Source: Mesostigma viride (taxonomy: Eukaryota; Streptophyta; Mesostigmatophyceae; Mesostigmatales; Mesostigmataceae). From it: a DNA stretch of 64,000 nucleotides. Positions 61,178 through 64,000 of the stretch are shown here, piece by piece (within the stretch, counting starts at the first letter, position 1; every line of letters starts with the position of its first letter). Below the pieces are notes generated by a model. That model was not told the origin of the DNA, did not search any database, and was given only the letters and a program-made list of their open reading frames with translations. The stretch spans positions 189,887-253,886 of the forward strand of contig RPFO01001338.1 of the NCBI GenBank assembly GCA_009746045.1. Direction: 5' to 3'. Position numbers and translations under genes: made by a program.

Positions 61178-61182
61178 AATAC

Positions 61183-64000
61183 GCCTGCCATGCATTATAG
61201 TTGACGAGTTTATTGGTGCAGCATTTAGCAAGCTTCCATGCCTGCTGTAAAGAGTGGTATCAGCCCTGTGAGTGCTCAGTTTATGGCATTTCCTTAGAGT
61301 ATACCACCCCGTTAGTTCAGGTAGGCAACCCGTTTGCATTCCAGCACTTTTGCCAGTCTTTTGTAGCTTGTTATAATGCATTGCTGTGTTGCATGTCATA
61401 GATGGCTGTCTACGCGCGCGTAACCCACACGTACACGTATATGAGCGACAACAAGAACGCCCCAAGAGAATCGCAAAAGATTTCGAACAAAACAAGCTCG
61501 CAGAGGAAAGCACTGAAAGCAGATGACGTTCCCACAAATCTATACCTTGACCATCGTAAATCCCCTCGCCCAGGGCGAGCAACAACGGCCGCCGTTCTTC
61601 TACGATGAGGGGCACGAACTGTGCACGCCTCAATAATTTACTTACCGAAGTGGGCCGTAGAATCCTGGGAACAAAGCACCCTTTCCATGTTAGAATCCGA
61701 TTCGCTATCAATACTAATGCATCCTTCACGGTCGCGAACCCCCCCAGAACCACGGCATTTACTGCCGCTATCATGAATTCTATTTGATTCCGCAGTGACC
61801 AAACAATGCATAGTATCCCCCATGCCGATGGCATAAAAGAAAGCATAGAATATTGATGAACAACTACTCTCCGCCACAATCTAAATATCATGAACCATCG
61901 TCCTCAACATTCGGCATTTGGTTTGCATTTCTCCGCCCGGCCGAATAATGTGTGCTATTAAATTTCGCTATGGCCACTCGCAAGCACAGTGGCCCGCGCA
62001 CCTTTGCAACCCAACTTTTAATTCCAAGCCCAAAGGCAAACATTATTCCCGCGGACGGGGACCTTTAGTAAACGGCCGAGCCAAAGAACCTAGGCGCCGC
62101 GCTGCCCGCTGGTTAAGCCTGGTATAACCCCCTAAAAATTCTAAATCCAAGTCGCGTATATTTTCAAAAAATACGCGTATTTATTCGCGGCGCTTAAAGT
62201 AGCGTACAGATAGATTTTTAATATTATTCGAACCGTAACGGCGTACATAACAAACAACGGGATGGAAGGAAGATACGTTCAAAGCCCAAAGGTTAATTTA
62301 AGCTACGATGCCTTGCTAAACTAAGCTACGGCAGGCTGTGGCGCCGGGTGCGAGCTGAAGTGCCAACTGCCAAGGAAAAACAGAAACATGCATGACCCGA
62401 GTTTCGGAAAACTGGCCTCCCAAGCCTCTTTCGGAATCTCGTAGACTCTGTTAACCGAAAGGGCGGGTCAAATTCAATGCGCGGACGCCATCAAGGAGAG
62501 GGGGCGTGCAGTTAGAGAAAGCAGCTAACAGCGTGGAGCATTCAAACCAATGTTGTAAATTTAAAGGACGCAAAGATCGACCGCCACTACCAGAATTGTT
62601 AAAAACAGGATCCCAAGAAGGAGTGTGAGAGAAGATTAACAAAGGGTACAGTGAGTCAGTGACCTTCATGGAGGAGCACGGAACACCTTGGAAAGACTGA
62701 AAAATTGACTTTAAGGCCAGAAAGGAGAGCTCTTGGGACAGGGCTGGTGGCCAAGCGACCACAAGATCAAGTGTTGTCGGTGCTAGGAATTAGCAGTTTG
62801 CCCCCTGCTTGGAGATGCGCTGTTTCTCGGCATCCTCCACGACCACTGTGCAGAGTAACACAGAGCTGCTGGCTGCTTCCCACGATGATTTGATGATTTC
62901 CTTTGATGCATATTTGTTTTAGGAGACTAGGGACAGCCATTGAAGTCCAGAATTCTGATGCTGTAACGCCGATTTCCAAGGCCCTCGAGGAGGGGACCCC
63001 TGTCAGCCAACATGCAACAATGGGCAAAGGGAAAGAACCCGGCTACGATCCACCATTGAAGAGGAACTTGTACACCTCCAACCACCGACGGCGAGCGGCC
63101 CATGCAGCTTAGACCTAGCCAACGACCTGTAACGTCCCCCCCTCCACCTCCGGAGGACGACCTGCCTTCCTCAACGAAGAACCATGCCATCCACCGCCTG
63201 AGGTGGAGGGGAGGGCAACTCTGTCGTCGACTAACAGAGTAGTGTACGATGAGAACCGAGGAAGAACCCCCCCCCATAGAGGGGGGAATTTGGTTTTTTC
63301 CAAGGGATGATAACCCAGATTTGTCCCAGGTGGTGCACGGCCAGTGCACATGTTCGTGACCAATTTGAAGAAGATGATCGCCCTACCGGTTAGAAGTCAC
63401 CAACGACCTGACCTGTGCAGCATGACGCCCCTGTTCGACCGCTAGGACGAGGCGTGCTTACCAAGCAATGTTGAACGCTCGGCCAGATAAAAACAGTAAG
63501 TATTTTGAAATTGCTTAGTTTGGGTCAGATTTTCTTTTTATCACTAAGTTTTTCTGTCAAGGGATTTGGTGCGGCGAACCCCACGTAAAAATCTGTCACA
63601 TACTATCTGGGTCTTGCACTGTTATGCCGCGCTTTTAACCCATTAGTTCCGCAGAGCCATTTTGGCACGCTGTGCATACCCCCTAAAAATTAAAAAAAAT
63701 CATGACCCAGACCGCTACTCCAAATACCGGGCAAACCAAGATGCCAAGGAATATTTACACTTCAAGGGCTTTCAGAACAGCAAATAACATCTGAGCTTCC
63801 CCTTAGCGGGTTGCATGATATTCTAAACAGTCAAAGTTGGACAAAAGGACGAACATTTTTCATGCATCACCACCATGGAACCCCCTTTTCAAGGGGAGGG
63901 TTGTTAAACACCAACTGTCAAGGTTGGATAATTTATTAGGTAGTTCTGGCATCCCCATACCAGGGGGGCCACTCAGAATTGAGTTTTGCACATGGCACCA
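61183..64000. other. Region without a recognisable gene
   Basis: No ORF has identifiable motifs. The 62450-63360 part is more GC-rich and contains short open frames on both strands (for example a basic end PLKRNLYTSNHRRRAAHAA at about 63054-63112), which could be retroelement debris, but no domain is visible. C-runs occur at 63135-63141 and 63269-63275. Confidence 0.4.

Noticed and set aside
61605-63350. Several 60-140 codon ORFs near the right edge
   Set aside because: None shows recognisable motifs or a plausible gene structure, and overlapping frames on both strands are equally open.

Overview
The window is nuclear DNA of a eukaryote, most likely a green-lineage alga; that lineage is an inference. 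The support is a spliceosomal four-exon gene for the beta subunit of TFIIE, several families of retrotransposons and cut-and-paste DNA transposons, and long tandem repeats. Host-like genes are GC- and CpG-rich, whereas several transposon coding regions are strikingly CpG-poor. There are no operons, rRNA genes or convincing intact tRNA genes.

Layout. 0-7.3 kb: a long-inverted-repeat foldback element (351-2000), then a pile of 5'-truncated or internally deleted copies of one LINE family whose 3' tails end in AATT/AATTT repeats, and a restriction-like-endonuclease fragment of another retroelement. 7.4-15.6 kb: a Ty3/Gypsy-type LTR element with nearly identical LTRs, a tRNA-Met-like primer site and a polypurine tract. 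Its interior is almost entirely non-coding apart from an RNase H fragment and one intact 270-codon ORF of unknown function. 16.6-20.4 kb: the TFIIE-beta gene (minus strand); the long ORFs over it are only translations of a 33-bp minisatellite in intron 2. 21.1-24.3 kb: a non-autonomous hAT-type element (8-bp target duplication, subterminal repeat arrays) and a piggyBac-like element (TTAA target). 25.5-26.4 kb: an intact coiled-coil ORF. 26.7-27.9 kb: a 185-bp satellite. 29.2-34.4 kb: a full-length, apparently intact L1-like LINE with a 21-bp target duplication. 35.2-39.1 kb: an intronless 1283-codon gene with an intact von Willebrand factor A domain. 39.3-41.3 kb: a LINE 3' end abutting a frameshifted HUH replication-initiator (Rep)-like pseudogene. 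42.2-43.5 kb: CCACCC-type low-complexity DNA. 46.2-46.9 kb: a Copia RNase H relic. 49.6-61.2 kb: a young Copia-like LTR element with identical-looking 699-bp LTRs and a 5-bp target duplication.

The most unusual object is inside that Copia element. A 1,034-bp insertion (56784-57817) is a palindrome built of palindromes: three inverted-repeat modules separated by two spacers that are inverted copies of each other. It is flanked by a perfect GGTGT duplication and splits pol. A related but different palindrome family lies at 8268-8524, with a fragment near 48819. It has the same AGTTAGGTTAA end and a tRNA B-box-like motif 25 nt beyond the palindrome, the same spacing as in the large element. I know of no named family with this design.

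Functional picture: apart from TFIIE-beta, the VWA gene and possibly the coiled-coil gene, the window is a transposon graveyard that also holds elements young enough to be mobile (the LINE and the Copia-like element).
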